From contig RPFO01000188.1 in the NCBI GenBank assembly GCA_009746045.1, positions 1,754,955 through 1,797,454 of the forward strand: 42,500 bases of DNA. The letters run 5' to 3'. Positions 10,340 to 21,157 of the stretch are shown here, one piece after another. Each line of letters starts with the position of its first letter. Position 1 is the stretch's first letter. The notes below the pieces were generated by a model. It had not been told where the DNA came from, searched no databases, and saw nothing but the letters and a program-made list of their open reading frames with translations. The translations under genes were made by a program, and so were the position numbers. This DNA is from Mesostigma viride (lineage: Eukaryota > Streptophyta > Mesostigmatophyceae > Mesostigmatales > Mesostigmataceae).

Positions 10340-11743
10340 TTCTACACTACTGCTACATTCCCCTACTGCTGGGGCTGCTGGAGTCGCTGGGGCCGCGGTG
10401 GTCGAGCCCGAGTCGCGTGCCAGGGCTTGTGGCCGACGTAGATGGCCGCCCCCTTCCAGTACACCGGCTGGCCCGCCTTGGTCTGCCGGAGCTGGAGGTA
10501 GGTCGGCCATAGCTCCCGTCGCCGTTGTTGCTGCGCCAGGGTCAAGTCGTCGTCCACGGTGAAGTGAGTCTTTTCGAGCCGCTTGCGGCGTCTGCATGAG
10601 AAACGAAATCTTGTCCGCTGGGCTCTCAAAGATGCATGAGAAGAAGCGGAGGCGCCCCTGCCTTACCCCGCGCGCGGGGGAGGCGGTGGGCGGTCAGCTT
10701 AATCGCACCAAGAAGGCCCATGCGTGCAAGGATTTTGCTCTCAAACGCACGTGCAAGCTTCTCGGAATTCTCACCTTCCTGAGTCCATGTCGAAGTTCTT
10801 GAGTATGGAGTTGAGGCTGCGCTTGGCGAGCTCGGCCTCCTCGCGGAGGTCAAGCGTCTGCCGCTGGAGCTGGGCTGCGACGGCGGAGGTGGTGGAGGTG
10901 GTATGTTGCTTAAGCATGTCCGCCCAGGTCGTGATGGGAGGAGCATCGCCGGCCAGGCCAGCGGGGCCGGGCTGGCTTGGCGGCAATGTCCTTCACCGCC
11001 TGGGCAGTGAGGCCTGCGGTGTTCTGCAGGACCTCGATAGCGATGGCATTATCCTTAAGACGCTGGTCGATGTCGCGGAGCTGCAGGGCGGTGATGGAGT
11101 CGGTGGAGGCGGAGGGGGGGGGGGGGGCGGAGGCGCCGGAGGGTGGCGGTGGCCGGCGGTGGGGATGGTGGCCGGGGAGCTCAGCAGCCCGGCAGCGTGC
11201 CGCCCAATGCCGCCACATCTGTGGCAAGGGGGGTCACGTGCTGCTCGAAAGCTTCCTTAAGGAGGGTGCGGATGGTGGCTTCGGTGGGGAAGGTGGGGGG
11301 GGGCGGTGGGGAAGCCCAGATCGCGGTTTCGGAGCGTCCAAGGAGGGAGCAGAGGGCGAAGCGTTGGAGCTTGGGGCGATTCATGCGGTGAATGATTGGG
11401 AGAGCGTGATCGGGGTCGGCAAGCTGGCCATCACCAGGCCAGCGGCCGCGTTTGTGGGACGTGAGGTGCACGCACAGGGCTAGAAGCGAGGCGTGCGTGC
11501 CGAAAAACACGTCGTCCATGAAGGCTCCTGGGCTGCGTCGCCAGTAGCTGGAGGCGTTGATCGGTCAAAGGTGATCGCTTCCCAGGGCGGCTCAGCAGAG
11601 CGGCTGCGCTTAGGTTCATGCAGGCGATGCAGATGGCGAGGCAAGCCCGGGGGGCTGGGCGAGCACCAGTGCATGACTAGCGTCACCGTTGCCATCTGGG
11701 CCGGTGGGCGAAGCTGCAGCCGAGGCTGCAGGCGTATTTTCAT
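10340..11743 (-). pseudogene. L1-like non-LTR retrotransposon ORF1, frameshifted copy
   Basis: On the minus strand a series of overlapping frames reads, in order: a proline-rich region; a helical segment rich in L, D, Q and A (TALQLRDIDQRLKDNAIAI); a second predicted coiled-coil (LQRQTLDLREEAELAKRSL, then NSILKNFDMDSG); and a C-terminal block DLTLAQQQRRRELWPTY and VYWKGAAIYVGHKP ending near 10340. Coiled coil followed by a basic RNA-binding C-terminus is the layout of L1-type ORF1 proteins. Frame changes are needed between the blocks (near 11200, 10970 and 10630), so it is not translatable as one protein. A second copy at 30451-31850 shares its order and sequence. No matching ORF2 is adjacent. 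Confidence 0.5.
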
Positions 11744-12079
11744 TGCCGAGCGCAGCCGCCAGCAGGCTGCCTTGCGTGGAGAGGCGTTTGCTCATCGTAT
11801 ATTGCGTAATAGCTTCGGAAAATTATATCAGCGCATCGATTGTCATATTCACGGCTAAATTCGGTGCTCAAACGTGAAAGTTATGAGCTCCGCCGTCAGC
11901 CATGGCTACCTCGTGGCTTGTGGCTCGTGGCCGAGCATGACGTTGGATGGATGTACATAGCTATATCTAGTTCCTGGTTACAGGCCCTGTTTGATGCACA
12001 GCAAGAAAGGGGCATAGGCCCCCCCCCCCTCTCTCATTGCCTCTAAAGGCAGGCCACAGGTTATAGTAATACATACTAA

Positions 12080-13530
12080 AACTTATGATGACTTACATCA
12101 GAGTGAAGGCATGCACCTACACCCATAATAAACAAAGCCAAGTAACTTACGCTAACAAGAGATGCCACGACAAAGTAACTACATAGTACATACATGCATG
12201 GCCGGCATGGGACACTCCGGCCACACCGTGGAACGAAGTAAAACAGCCTAATAATCGTGCTGCACTGCAAAGTCAGCCCGCGTGCGGCGGAGCAAGATGT
12301 CGGCCATAGCCCGGGTATAAGCGCTACCAAAAGGCGTTTTAAATTTGCGCCAGTACGACATCCAGGTCCGCGCCGACCAAGGGGCCCGCTGGCCCTGCAG
12401 GTCCAGGCGGTCCTTCCGGAGCCGGCAGCACTCCTTAAAGAATCTGGCGGTCAGGGTCCCCATGGCCCCGAACTTCTCCAAGACAAATTAGGGTGCACCA
12501 CACGTCGGTGGTGCCCGACGTCGCCATAGGCCGTTAGCTTGGCCCGCTCAGCCCGAGCTGCACGCCGTGTAGCCCGCCACCTGGATCGATGCACCAACCA
12601 CATGGCTAAGAGCCATTTAAGGGGCGAGCCACAGAAACGTCAATGAGCAAGTGCCGGCCGCCTGCCTCGAAGTCCAGAACCACGATGTCAGGTCGGTGGT
12701 TGGGGGAGTAGAAAGCCGCGCCGTCCGCATCCTCAGACCGGATGTTCGCGCGTGGTGGGGGAAAACGGATCGGACCATGGCGAGCACCACCGTCAGGAGG
12801 ACAGTGTACAAGTACTAATTCTGACTCGGTTGGCCACCCATGCATGCATGACAGGTAGTGGGTCCAGTGGGGTCCAAGGCCTGCCCGCAGCTACCACAAG
12901 TCTACCCTGCGGGAACAAGAGGTTGCGGGGCAAACAGTTGGTGCCGCATGCAGTGCCACCGGATATTGACTAGGCGCTAGGACAAATGGGGGGGCCACTG
13001 ATGGAGGGATCGAGCGCGGAGGTAAGCCGGGCCCACACGTACTCCGCAACGAGAGTGAAAACAGCCACGCACAAACCTGGGCGTTGAGGTCATCAGCCAT
13101 CCATGCATCTCATCAATCTGCCGTGTACAGAATACCCGCGGCGTAGGTTTTATGGTATTTATCGATGGCGCGGGCCGAGGGAATGCTGCATGCGCGGGGC
13201 ATAGGACGGTGGCGACCGAGGGATCGAGTGCCCGGCCCGAGGAAGGCGGCGTTGGGCGGCCTGGTGAGCGGTGCGGACAGTAGTGCACAGGAATGCTGGA
13301 TCTCAGCATACATAAGCATCCTGGATGGCGGTGATGAAAGGGTATAAGGGCTTGCGGGGTCCAAGAGGTCAGGGTCCGCCGTAAAATGTATCCAAGAGGG
13401 GAGGGAGCCGGCAGATTTCCGCCACGACTGAGCGACTGAGCCCCAAAACGCCGCCGGGGCCAGCCAGACGTGCCGGCGGGTCAGACCGCAGCCGCTCATC
13501 CGGCCGGCCGGGCAGGGAAGCGATGCGGAT
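12080..13530 (-). pseudogene. RLE-type non-LTR retrotransposon, broken C-terminal copy (copy A)
   Basis: The minus strand carries in pieces the same protein end as the better copy at 35.9-36.8 kb: GCGLTRRHVWLAPAAF near 13490; KTYAAGILYTAD near 13115; ANIRSEDADGAAFYSPNHRP and HLLIDVSVARP (12606-12845); and KECCRLRKDRLDLQGQRAP followed by RTRADFAVQ (12248-12481). The RPD ... IDVSV block is the PD-(D/E)XK-like endonuclease of R2/CRE/Dualen-type elements, which nicks the target for reverse transcription. At least three frameshifts separate the pieces. The 3' end runs past the stop to a TGTAAG-containing tail near 12090-12100. The reverse transcriptase domain itself is missing. Confidence 0.75.
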
Positions 13531-14027
13531 ACTGAGTGAGAATGGGCCGGCCGGGAGATCAGGTCCGGGAATCAGCTGCATTGTTGTTCACGTTTCTATA
13601 TGTACCATGCAGGTCAGCAAGCCGGATTGTGTCTCACCAATAGATCCGCAAATGCCAGTAATTACGAGCATTTATCAGTACAAGTCCTACGTATCTACCA
13701 TGCCGACCACTTCGATCGTAGTCTTTTGTGGGAAGGTGTTATCAAATTTGACTCTTAAGCCGAGACAACCAGCACGCCCTTTTATTATATGCCAAACCAC
13801 GATGCTAACTCACAAGATTTCCAAGTTGGTATTTCCACATTGATAATTTTATGCAGGGCTTTTGCTCAGGTTTCAAGTCTCAACTTACTTGAGCATTCTC
13901 AACAACAGATGATGGCACATGGCGAAATTGTTGATCCACGCATAACAAAAACATGCAATCAAAGCGCTCCACTTGTCCTAAAAACAAGACCAGAATAAGT
14001 CGGAGGCCTGGCCATGACCCCGCTTGG
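13531..14027. other. 3' flank of the phosphatase gene; no other gene
   Basis: This AT-richer stretch lies downstream of the phosphatase stop on the minus strand and probably includes its 3' untranslated region. I found no TGTAA on the minus strand here, so the poly(A) site is not assigned. Confidence 0.5.
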
Positions 14028-17000
14028 CTAAAATGGGCAGCGATCCACTTTCGCTGTACTTATGCGGAATCCTGGCGTAAACCAGGCCCCGCAGCTGCAC
14101 TTCAGCCCTGCGCAGGAAACAGGGATGGCCATGCAGGAATAAGGAGACCTGTAAGAAAGCTGGTTGCTAGATCCAGAAAGACTGGCAGGCATACAGTAAA
14201 CAGCCAAGCGTATGTACAGTGGTCAATTATAAAGTAGCACTTGCCATGCCGCATGCATACAAATGGACCGCGACATCCCCAACAACAATATATTTGTTAG
14301 AGCTGGGAATTGCACCACACGCGGCAGAGGCCTACGCGGAGCCACCAAGGCAACAGCCGGCACGCAATCGTCGGCTGCGTGGCCAGGCCTGCAAAAAACC
14401 AGCGACACCTGGCTGTGGCTGGAACACACCGGGGTGCTATCAGTTGATCATCCCCATGTCTGAACGCAGGATTCTGGGGCTATGGCTGCGGCTGGTGACG
14501 CTCACACCGTGTCAGCACTAGCTAGAAGGAAAGACCCACCAACCATTGCTTCATCCTTTTGCGCGTGCACGTGCCTGCGGAGAAGTGTGTGATGGCAGGC
14601 TGCCCGGCATGCGCTCAAGATGCGTGAGGCAACGATGAAAAGAGATAAAAATAATATGCAGCACCATGCATGGCAGCAGCAGCACCGTGCATGGCAGCAG
14701 CACTGAATAAACCATCGCCGACCAGTGCGGGTCCCACCCCACCACATTACACGATCATGGTCGAACCGTGCTACAGGGTGCTACAGGGTGCGACCACCAG
14801 CACCCGTGCCTGCTATATTGCTGCACTCACCGGACCAGTTGAAGCCGCCGAGCTTCCCTTTGCACTTTGGGCAGGAGATGTCCCCTTCCACGTCACCATC
14901 ACACACTGCAGGGAGCAAGCAGCACCCACACAGGAAAAAAGGGAAGCGGAACAGCTGCCCCACACGGGATTCAACCAATCGCTCTGCCGATGTCGACAGG
15001 CAAGAAGAGGGTTTGCCAGCAAAAATCCCGTGGCTACGGCCATATCAAACCATGGGCGCCAAGCGCCGAAGCAATCATTGACGTGGGCCATCTAAACGTG
15101 GCCCTCTGAGAACTATAACGATACAGCCAACACACGGTTAGCTGGTCTTCCTTGATGGTGTGCTTGCATACATGTGTGCATGCATGGCACGCAGCGAGGC
15201 TAGCACGTGGAGAAGCGTGCTCAAGTTGCGTATGCCAGCAGTCTGCACCAACTAACACATGCCAGCAGTCGGCACCGACTAACATATGGCGGCAGTCGGC
15301 ACCAACTAACATATGCCAGCAGTCGGCACCGACTAACATATGGCGGCAGTCGGCACCAACTAACACATGCCAGCAGTCGGCACCAACTAACACATGCCAG
15401 CAGTCGGCACCGACTAACACATGCCAGCAGTCGGCACCAACTAACACATGCCAGCAGTCTGCACCAACTAACACATGCCAGCAGTCGGCACCAACTAACA
15501 CATGCTAGCAGTCGGCACCAACTAACACATGCCAGCAGTCGGCACCAACTAACATATGCCAGCAGTCGGCACCAACTAACACATGCCAGCAGTCGGCACC
15601 AACTAACACATGCCAGCAGTCGGCACCAACTAACATATGCCAGCAGTCTGCACCAACTAACACATGCCAGCAGTCGGCACCAACTAACATATGCCAGCAG
15701 TCGGCACCAACTAACACATGCCAGCAGTCGGCACCAACTAACATATGCCAGCAGTCGGCACCAACTAACACATGCCAGCAGTCGGCACCAACTAACATAT
15801 GCCAGCAGTCGGCACCAACTAACACATGCCAGCAGTCGGCACCAACTAACACATGCCAGCAGTCGGCACCAACTAACACATGCCAGCAGTCGGCACCAAC
15901 TAACATATGCCAGCAGTCGGCACCAACTGACACATGCCAGCAGTCGGCACCAACTAACAGCCAACAGGCCATCCCAAGCCCTGGGGTCTCCCCCTCCAAT
16001 ACCACGGCATACATCCTGGCCGGTGACGCACGCGCCCTTACGCATGTCCTGCATCCACACGGCTGTCAGCACGATTCTCCTACTTGCCACTCCCACCGGT
16101 GGTGGCCAGCCAAGACAACCGACGCGCCCGGCCCCACCTGTGGTCGCCATCCACTGCAGGGGCTCGATGAAGAAGGAGGTGCACTGCGTCGCCGCGCTGC
16201 GACCCGCCGCAACCGCTGGCTTGCTGCCACCTGGCTTCGTGCCCTTGGCCTCGGGGTGGGGCATCACGTTGTCGGATGTCAGCAGCAGCGCACGGCACTT
16301 CCTGCGGTGCTCCCGAGGACGTGTCACAGAAGGAGCGTGTGTGGCCGGCGGGCTTGGGGGTGGGGGTCAGCAGCGTGGGGTTGCGGTGTCAGGTATGCAC
16401 CAGGAGATGGGGTGGGGGATGCCGGGTTGACATCAGCAGAACCACCACGATGCGCGTGTAGCCAAGGGTGGAGAATCCATGAGCAAGTGCGACATATTTC
16501 CTTTGTGAGTCACTCAAAGTTCTCTCTCTCTTCGCCCCTCATCTTTCAAACCCAACCCTGCTCCTCCCCCTTCTGCCGGCCCAACCATTATCCCCCCCCC
16601 CACCCCATCCAATAATCCCCTTGCATCCAACCATTATGCCCAGGCACAGTACCATGGGTGGCACTGCCCGATTGCACAGGAGTCCTCCTCTCAACCCCTG
16701 CGGCCAACCACGCCCGCTGCCCACCCAGTCATTTCAGGGCACACGGAACCCCAAAAGTTGTACTGCCGTGGCCAAGGACATGCACACTCTGTTTCTCCGC
16801 AACGGCGCGCACAACAAGGAGTCACGGTCGTGCAAGTGCCCACGTGACAAGGGGCATGGAACATTGGTGACCCACGAGATAGAGCAGCGCTCTCATGCCA
16901 CGACGCCCACTGCCACGACTAATCCAGGGGGAGAAGACACCGACACCGACACGGGCATGAGGGGAGTGAGGGCATGAGGGCATGCGGGGCGTGAGGGCAT

Positions 17001-20000
17001 GAGGGCATGAGGGGCATGAGGGGCGTGAGGGGCGTGAGGGCATGAGGGCATGCGGGGCGTGAGGGGCGTGAGGGCATGAGGGCATGAGGGGCATGAGGGG
17101 CGTGAGGGGCATGCGGGCATGAGGGGCGTGAGGGGCGTGAGGGCATGAGGGCATGAGGGGCATGAGGGGCGTGAGGGCATGAGGGGCGTGAGGGCATGAG
17201 GGCATGAGGGGCCTGAGGGGCGTGACGGCATGAGGGGCATGAGGGCGTGAGGGGCGTGAGGGGCGTACGGGGCATTGGGGCAGTCCCACCACAGCAACGC
17301 CTGCACAAAGGTGTCTGTTGAACGGCGCCTAGGAAGCGATGCGTGTTCTGCAGTGTGACTTGCTTGCCACCAAGAGGGTAGATGCTTAAGTAGACGGACA
17401 GGTTCATGAACACATACGAGGGTGCGGGCACTGGGAGGCATCGCCCTCGCCGCCACCAGCGCCCGAGAGCCGCCACCAAACGCTCTTAAGCGGCCAGTGC
17501 GCATGTGGCATGGGGCAGCTTACAAACCCGCAAGTGCACGTGCGTGCTGGGGAAGAAGGACGAAACTGAAGGTGGGTGGGCAGGCTAGTGACCGTGCATA
17601 TGGGGCGGTGAAGGTCCCCACAAGAAGCACTGGCAGCCGCTTGCACATGGCAAGGCGTTGCCATCCCCAACCTACCCCTCCCAACCGCCCCACCCCCACC
17701 CCTACCCCCCCGGGGTAGCCACGGCACTACCCTGCACCTCTTGTGACATGCATGGCAGGGACCACACCACGTGATCTGACCCTGTGCTCCCTTCCAGCTG
17801 TGTGATGGCAGGGACCCAGGGGCACGTGGGGCGGTGGGGACGGATAACCCGCGGCACCAGCACCCCACGATGCCAACCGGGAGGCCCCGCACACTCACCT
17901 GCAGCGGTACAGGTCGCGCTTGGCCGCCCCGCCAGGGTCACCCTGGGACGCGAGGGGAACGGCGTCCGAGGGACCACCCCCACCCTGACTGGCCGCCCCC
18001 ACCGACACATCCTGACACAGGCTCAGGCCCTGCTTCACTGCTCGACTGGCGCCACCGCCACCGCTTGTGCTGGCAGCGGTTGACGCCGGCTCGGTGGCGG
18101 GCACTAGATCAGAGGCGAGGAGAGACGCGCCCGAGTGGCCCTGCAGCCTCTTCTTTGCTGTCGTACGCATCGTGGGGGAGGGGTGTCACATGGCGCCCAG
18201 GCAAGACACCAAGTGGGGGGGGGGGGGGGGGGAGTGGATGGTGACAACCAGGGGGGATGTCGGATGGCAAAAAACAGGGTGGGCGTCGAATGGCAATAAC
18301 CAGGGGGATGGCAACCAGCACAGGACACACACTTGCCTGTTTAAGACCTGGTTTGGCCAAGGGAATAAAAAAACAAACCGATGCTTGTGCAAGGAGAGAG
18401 GAACGAATCCAGCCTGTAAGCTGGATGTATACCCTGGAGCGCAGTAGACTGCTGCGAAACTGGACGCACCCTGCTGAAGAACGCAGCACCTGTGGAAGCG
18501 CAGCAAAGCCAGGCCACCGCCGCGGCCACACAGGCACACACACATATTGCTGCATGATGATGCTAGTGCGCCTGCTGTTTGTGTCATGCGCTTGTCATAT
18601 GTGTCATGGATGTTGGTGCTATCACACGCACATTCATGGATGTTGGTGCTATCACACGCACATGGTGACCATGCCACCACCCACACCGGTCACACCCGCC
18701 GCACCCGGCAAGCGCCATGGTTCGATGGGCATGATTGAGTCATGGGCATGAGGGTTGGGCAACCGCACACCCCCATCATGCCCAGCGCACACGACCCTAA
18801 TGCCAGCGCACGAACCGAGGGAGGCCAGCCGGTGCTGCTTGTAGTCAGGGAAGGAGGTGTCCAGGGTGCAACCCATGCGCTCGAACAGGAGCAGCTGGCG
18901 CACGAGGGGGGACAGGTGGCACACGGGACATGTGGCAGGCACGGGACAGGTGGCACGAAATGATGGCGCTCGGAGTGGAAGGGAGGGGCATGGGGGAGCA
19001 TAAGGGAGGCCGTACACGGGACGCATCGATAGGGGGACAAGCAGGATACTGAGGCATGCGAATGGGATGCCTTGTGAAGCCGTAGGAGGCTGGCGCGTTA
19101 GGGCGCCAGGTGGCGCCGCGTGGGAGGATCCGCCGTGGAATGAATGAGCATTTGCCAAGGTGGGGACGTTGCTGTGGTGAAAGACTTGGTACAAAACGGT
19201 GTGAAACATGGCAGCGAACCGCCGCAAAAGGCTGATAGAACAAGGGTTTTGTGAAGAGTTGGTTGCATATCGTGTGGAGCATCCTGCATAGCTATGGTGC
19301 CGGCGTCTTCAGGAGATGGCAACAAATGGTGGCAGGAGGCAATGCCATGACGACAAGGAGGGGGCAGCGAGCACGAGGGCGCAGGCCCACCGCACCTGCT
19401 GGCAAAAGTTGTCATTGGGGAGCGCGCCCTCACTGGCCTGCTGCAGGGATGCCAGCGCGTCTGGGGCCACAGCGGTCGACAGGCACAAGGCCAGCCAGGG
19501 GGTGGCCAGGGACAAGGGGAAATCCATCACCAGGTGTCAGCGGGACTAAGGATCCCCACAGGTAGGGGAGGACCTCGCCGAAACATGAGGGGGGTGCAAC
19601 CAGGGGTGAACATACTCATGCCGTGGTATAAACAGAACCACGCCGATACGGTTGTCGTTGGATCGTGGTATATGAACCGAATCCATAACCAACCGTGCAC
19701 CGACACTCCATGCCATAAAGGTGCCTGGTGCCAACGGCCCGCCTTGCTCGTCAGGCGCTGCTTTGTGCCAGGCGCCAACTATCCAGGGTCCCACAGAAAG
19801 CCATACAAATAAAACATGCCTTCTGAAAGAAAACCCTGTGCCGCCTCTCGAAAACGTTGCTCCAGCCAGCGTACACTGTCAGTTGTAACTACCCTTAAGC
19901 TCCATAGTATTACCACAGTTCTCTCAGCTAGTTGGCTCGAAACGTGAGAGAGTCCCTCATGCCTTCACCATGGTTCTCCCAGCTGGACAGGCTAGCGTGA

Positions 20001-21157
20001 AATACGTCACAGGCTAGCTCGCCTTGTCACGAATAAAGGCCACACAATCCGCGCGTTTGTTGGGGGGCACGCAGACTTGCCCCCCCTCCTGTGAGACAAC
20101 CCCCCCTAGCCTCCCCCCCCCCCCCCCCCTCTGCCTGGGAATTGAACCCCCTCACCCCACACTCCTATACTGCTACCCCGCCACAACCCCACCCACCCAC
20201 CCACCCACCCACCCACCCACCCACCCACCCACCCACCCACCCACCCACCCACCCACCCACCCACCCACCCACCCACCCACCCACCCACCCAAAAAGCCCC
20301 CTTCACCTGCAAAGCTCCGCCTCTCGGTGACCATCAGGTATGCGGTGAGCACGGCCGCGCTGGCGCCAGGGTGCCGCCAGGTGGCACAGGTACAGAAGGC
20401 AGGGGGACAGAGGAAGAGCCGATGCTTTTGGCAAGGGACATAATAGGGTGGGTTGTGCCCCGCACACGAGGGGATGTGGCCGCCGAGGTAGGGAAGCGAG
20501 ACGCTTCCACAAATACGGAACCACTGGTTCTCTACCATCATGTGATGCAGGTAACTAGACAAGCATGAAGACTGCCTTTTATTAGGATTGGCGGCGTGCT
20601 GGTTGTGCAAATGGTTATTACACAAGCATAAAAGGCCTCTATGAACCAGAGCAGTGGTGGGTACAAACAAGTATGGCAACAACCAGTAGTGGGCTCACTG
20701 TGCCTGTTGTATGTGCTCTGTACTGCCAGTCTGCGTGCCGCGCGCTCCAGTCGATAGCAGGTATCCTACCAGTGGCATGACTAGCCGCGTATTCAAGGGG
20801 CCGGCAAACCTACCTCCGAGAAACACCAGCATGACAATGGACCACCACTGCTGCCCCCGGCGCAGCTGGGAATTCAGCGGTCGCTGTTGAAATTTGCAGG
20901 TGTTGGCGGATAAAATCCAAACAGCCAGGAAGGTGGGAGAGAAGGTCGGCGTCGTCGTCATCCAACAGCGGCACGACCATATGGGCGGGCTGGGAGACAT
21001 CCGATTGCACTGCAGGAAGCTGAAGTCCGCTGACGTCGCAAAGACTCAGCACGGCGGAAGGCGCTGGATTACATTTATCCCCAGGAACGGATCTTCCCAA
21101 GCAAGAAATCGCATCAGTTATGTCACCGATGTACAGACCCTGACGGATAGTCTTCAT
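14028..21157 (-). CDS. YVH1/DUSP12-type dual-specificity phosphatase with C-terminal zinc-binding domain, eight exons
   Basis: Exons (minus strand): 20814-21157, 20307-20359, 19396-19460, 18816-18894, 17899-18157, 16138-16301, 14831-14905, 14028-14107. They total 1119 nt, or 372 residues plus TAG, and every junction is GT-AG and in phase. The start ATG follows an in-frame upstream stop. Residues 1-180 form a dual-specificity phosphatase domain: GLYIGD at the N-terminus, acidic loop D66-D69 (general acid region), catalytic loop HCHAGVSRS with C108 and R114 (the final Ser codon is split by intron 1), then AYLMVTERRSFADAL, PND-x-F and LLLFERMGC. Residues about 181-265 are a low-complexity linker. 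The zinc domain follows: C266-x2-C269, C307, IEPLQWM, C333-x2-C336-x-GKLG-x-FNW, and C350-x-C352. In yeast and animals this family acts in 60S ribosome maturation, releasing Mrt4 through the zinc domain. That role is inferred here. The exon 4/5 junction is the least certain. Confidence 0.93.
15237..15960. repeat. 27-bp minisatellite, about 27 copies, in intron 6 of the phosphatase gene
   Basis: The unit begins CAGCAGTCGGCACCAAC and ends TAACACATGC. The most common variant changes ACACATG to ACATATG, and a few early copies have GACTAA or TCTGCA. Because 27 is a multiple of three and neither strand of the unit contains a stop in most phases, the array is open in several frames on both strands. 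This produces long meaningless ORFs (407 and 368 residues). Confidence 0.95.
16955..17275. repeat. G-rich minisatellite of GGGGCGTGA / GGGCATGA units, in intron 5
   Basis: About 35-40 short units of 8-9 bp alternate between GGGGCGTGA, GGGGCATGA and GGGCATGA in irregular order. The transcript (minus) strand is C-rich and gives proline/histidine/serine-rich spurious frames. The array lies wholly between exons 5 and 6 of the phosphatase gene. Confidence 0.9.
18215..18232. repeat. poly-G run of 18 in intron 4
   Basis: This homopolymer is followed by several related 'cagggggatg...ggatggcaa' phrases (18240-18320). It lies in the intron between exons 4 and 5. Confidence 0.85.
18605..18663. repeat. 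30-bp tandem duplication in intron 4
   Basis: Two near-perfect copies of a unit starting catggatgttggtgctatc lie side by side at 18605 and 18635. Confidence 0.9.
20113..20129. repeat. poly-C run of 17 in intron 2
   Basis: This homopolymer C run is embedded in a pyrimidine-rich segment. On the transcribed strand it is a G run. Confidence 0.85.
20187..20290. repeat. (CCCA)n tetranucleotide array, about 26 copies, next to a 5' splice site
   Basis: This is a nearly perfect array on the given strand. On the sense strand of the phosphatase gene it reads (TGGG)n. It begins only 16 bases downstream of the exon 2 donor at 20306, inside intron 2. Confidence 0.95.

Noticed and set aside
14940-15000. 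tRNA-like phrase on the minus strand (GGCAGAGCGATTGGTTGAATCCC), followed downstream by a T run
   Set aside because: It resembles a D-arm fused to a T-arm, but there is no anticodon arm and no matching acceptor stem. It lies in intron 6 just before exon 7.
15237-15960. CRISPR-like array (27-bp regular repeats)
   Set aside because: There are no unique spacers; units are directly adjacent, and the setting is a eukaryotic intron.
15207-16430. Large plus-strand ORF of 407 residues with HQLTHASSR repeats, and a 368-residue ORF opposite
   Set aside because: The 27-bp unit is simply stop-free in several frames on both strands; the real content is intron 6 and exon 6 of the phosphatase on the minus strand (the N-terminal part of the 368-residue frame is that exon).
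16822-17504. Minus-strand frames rich in PHAPHALMP and PSRPSCPS repeats
   Set aside because: Translation of the G-rich minisatellite in intron 5.
20130-20160. tRNA T-arm-like sequence (GGGGTTCAATTCCC on the minus strand)
   Set aside because: The T-stem does not pair fully and no D-arm, anticodon arm or acceptor stem surrounds it.
20187-20290. Telomere-like repeat
   Set aside because: The unit CCCA/TGGG is not a known green-algal telomere unit (TTTAGGG or TTTTAGGG) and it lies inside an intron.
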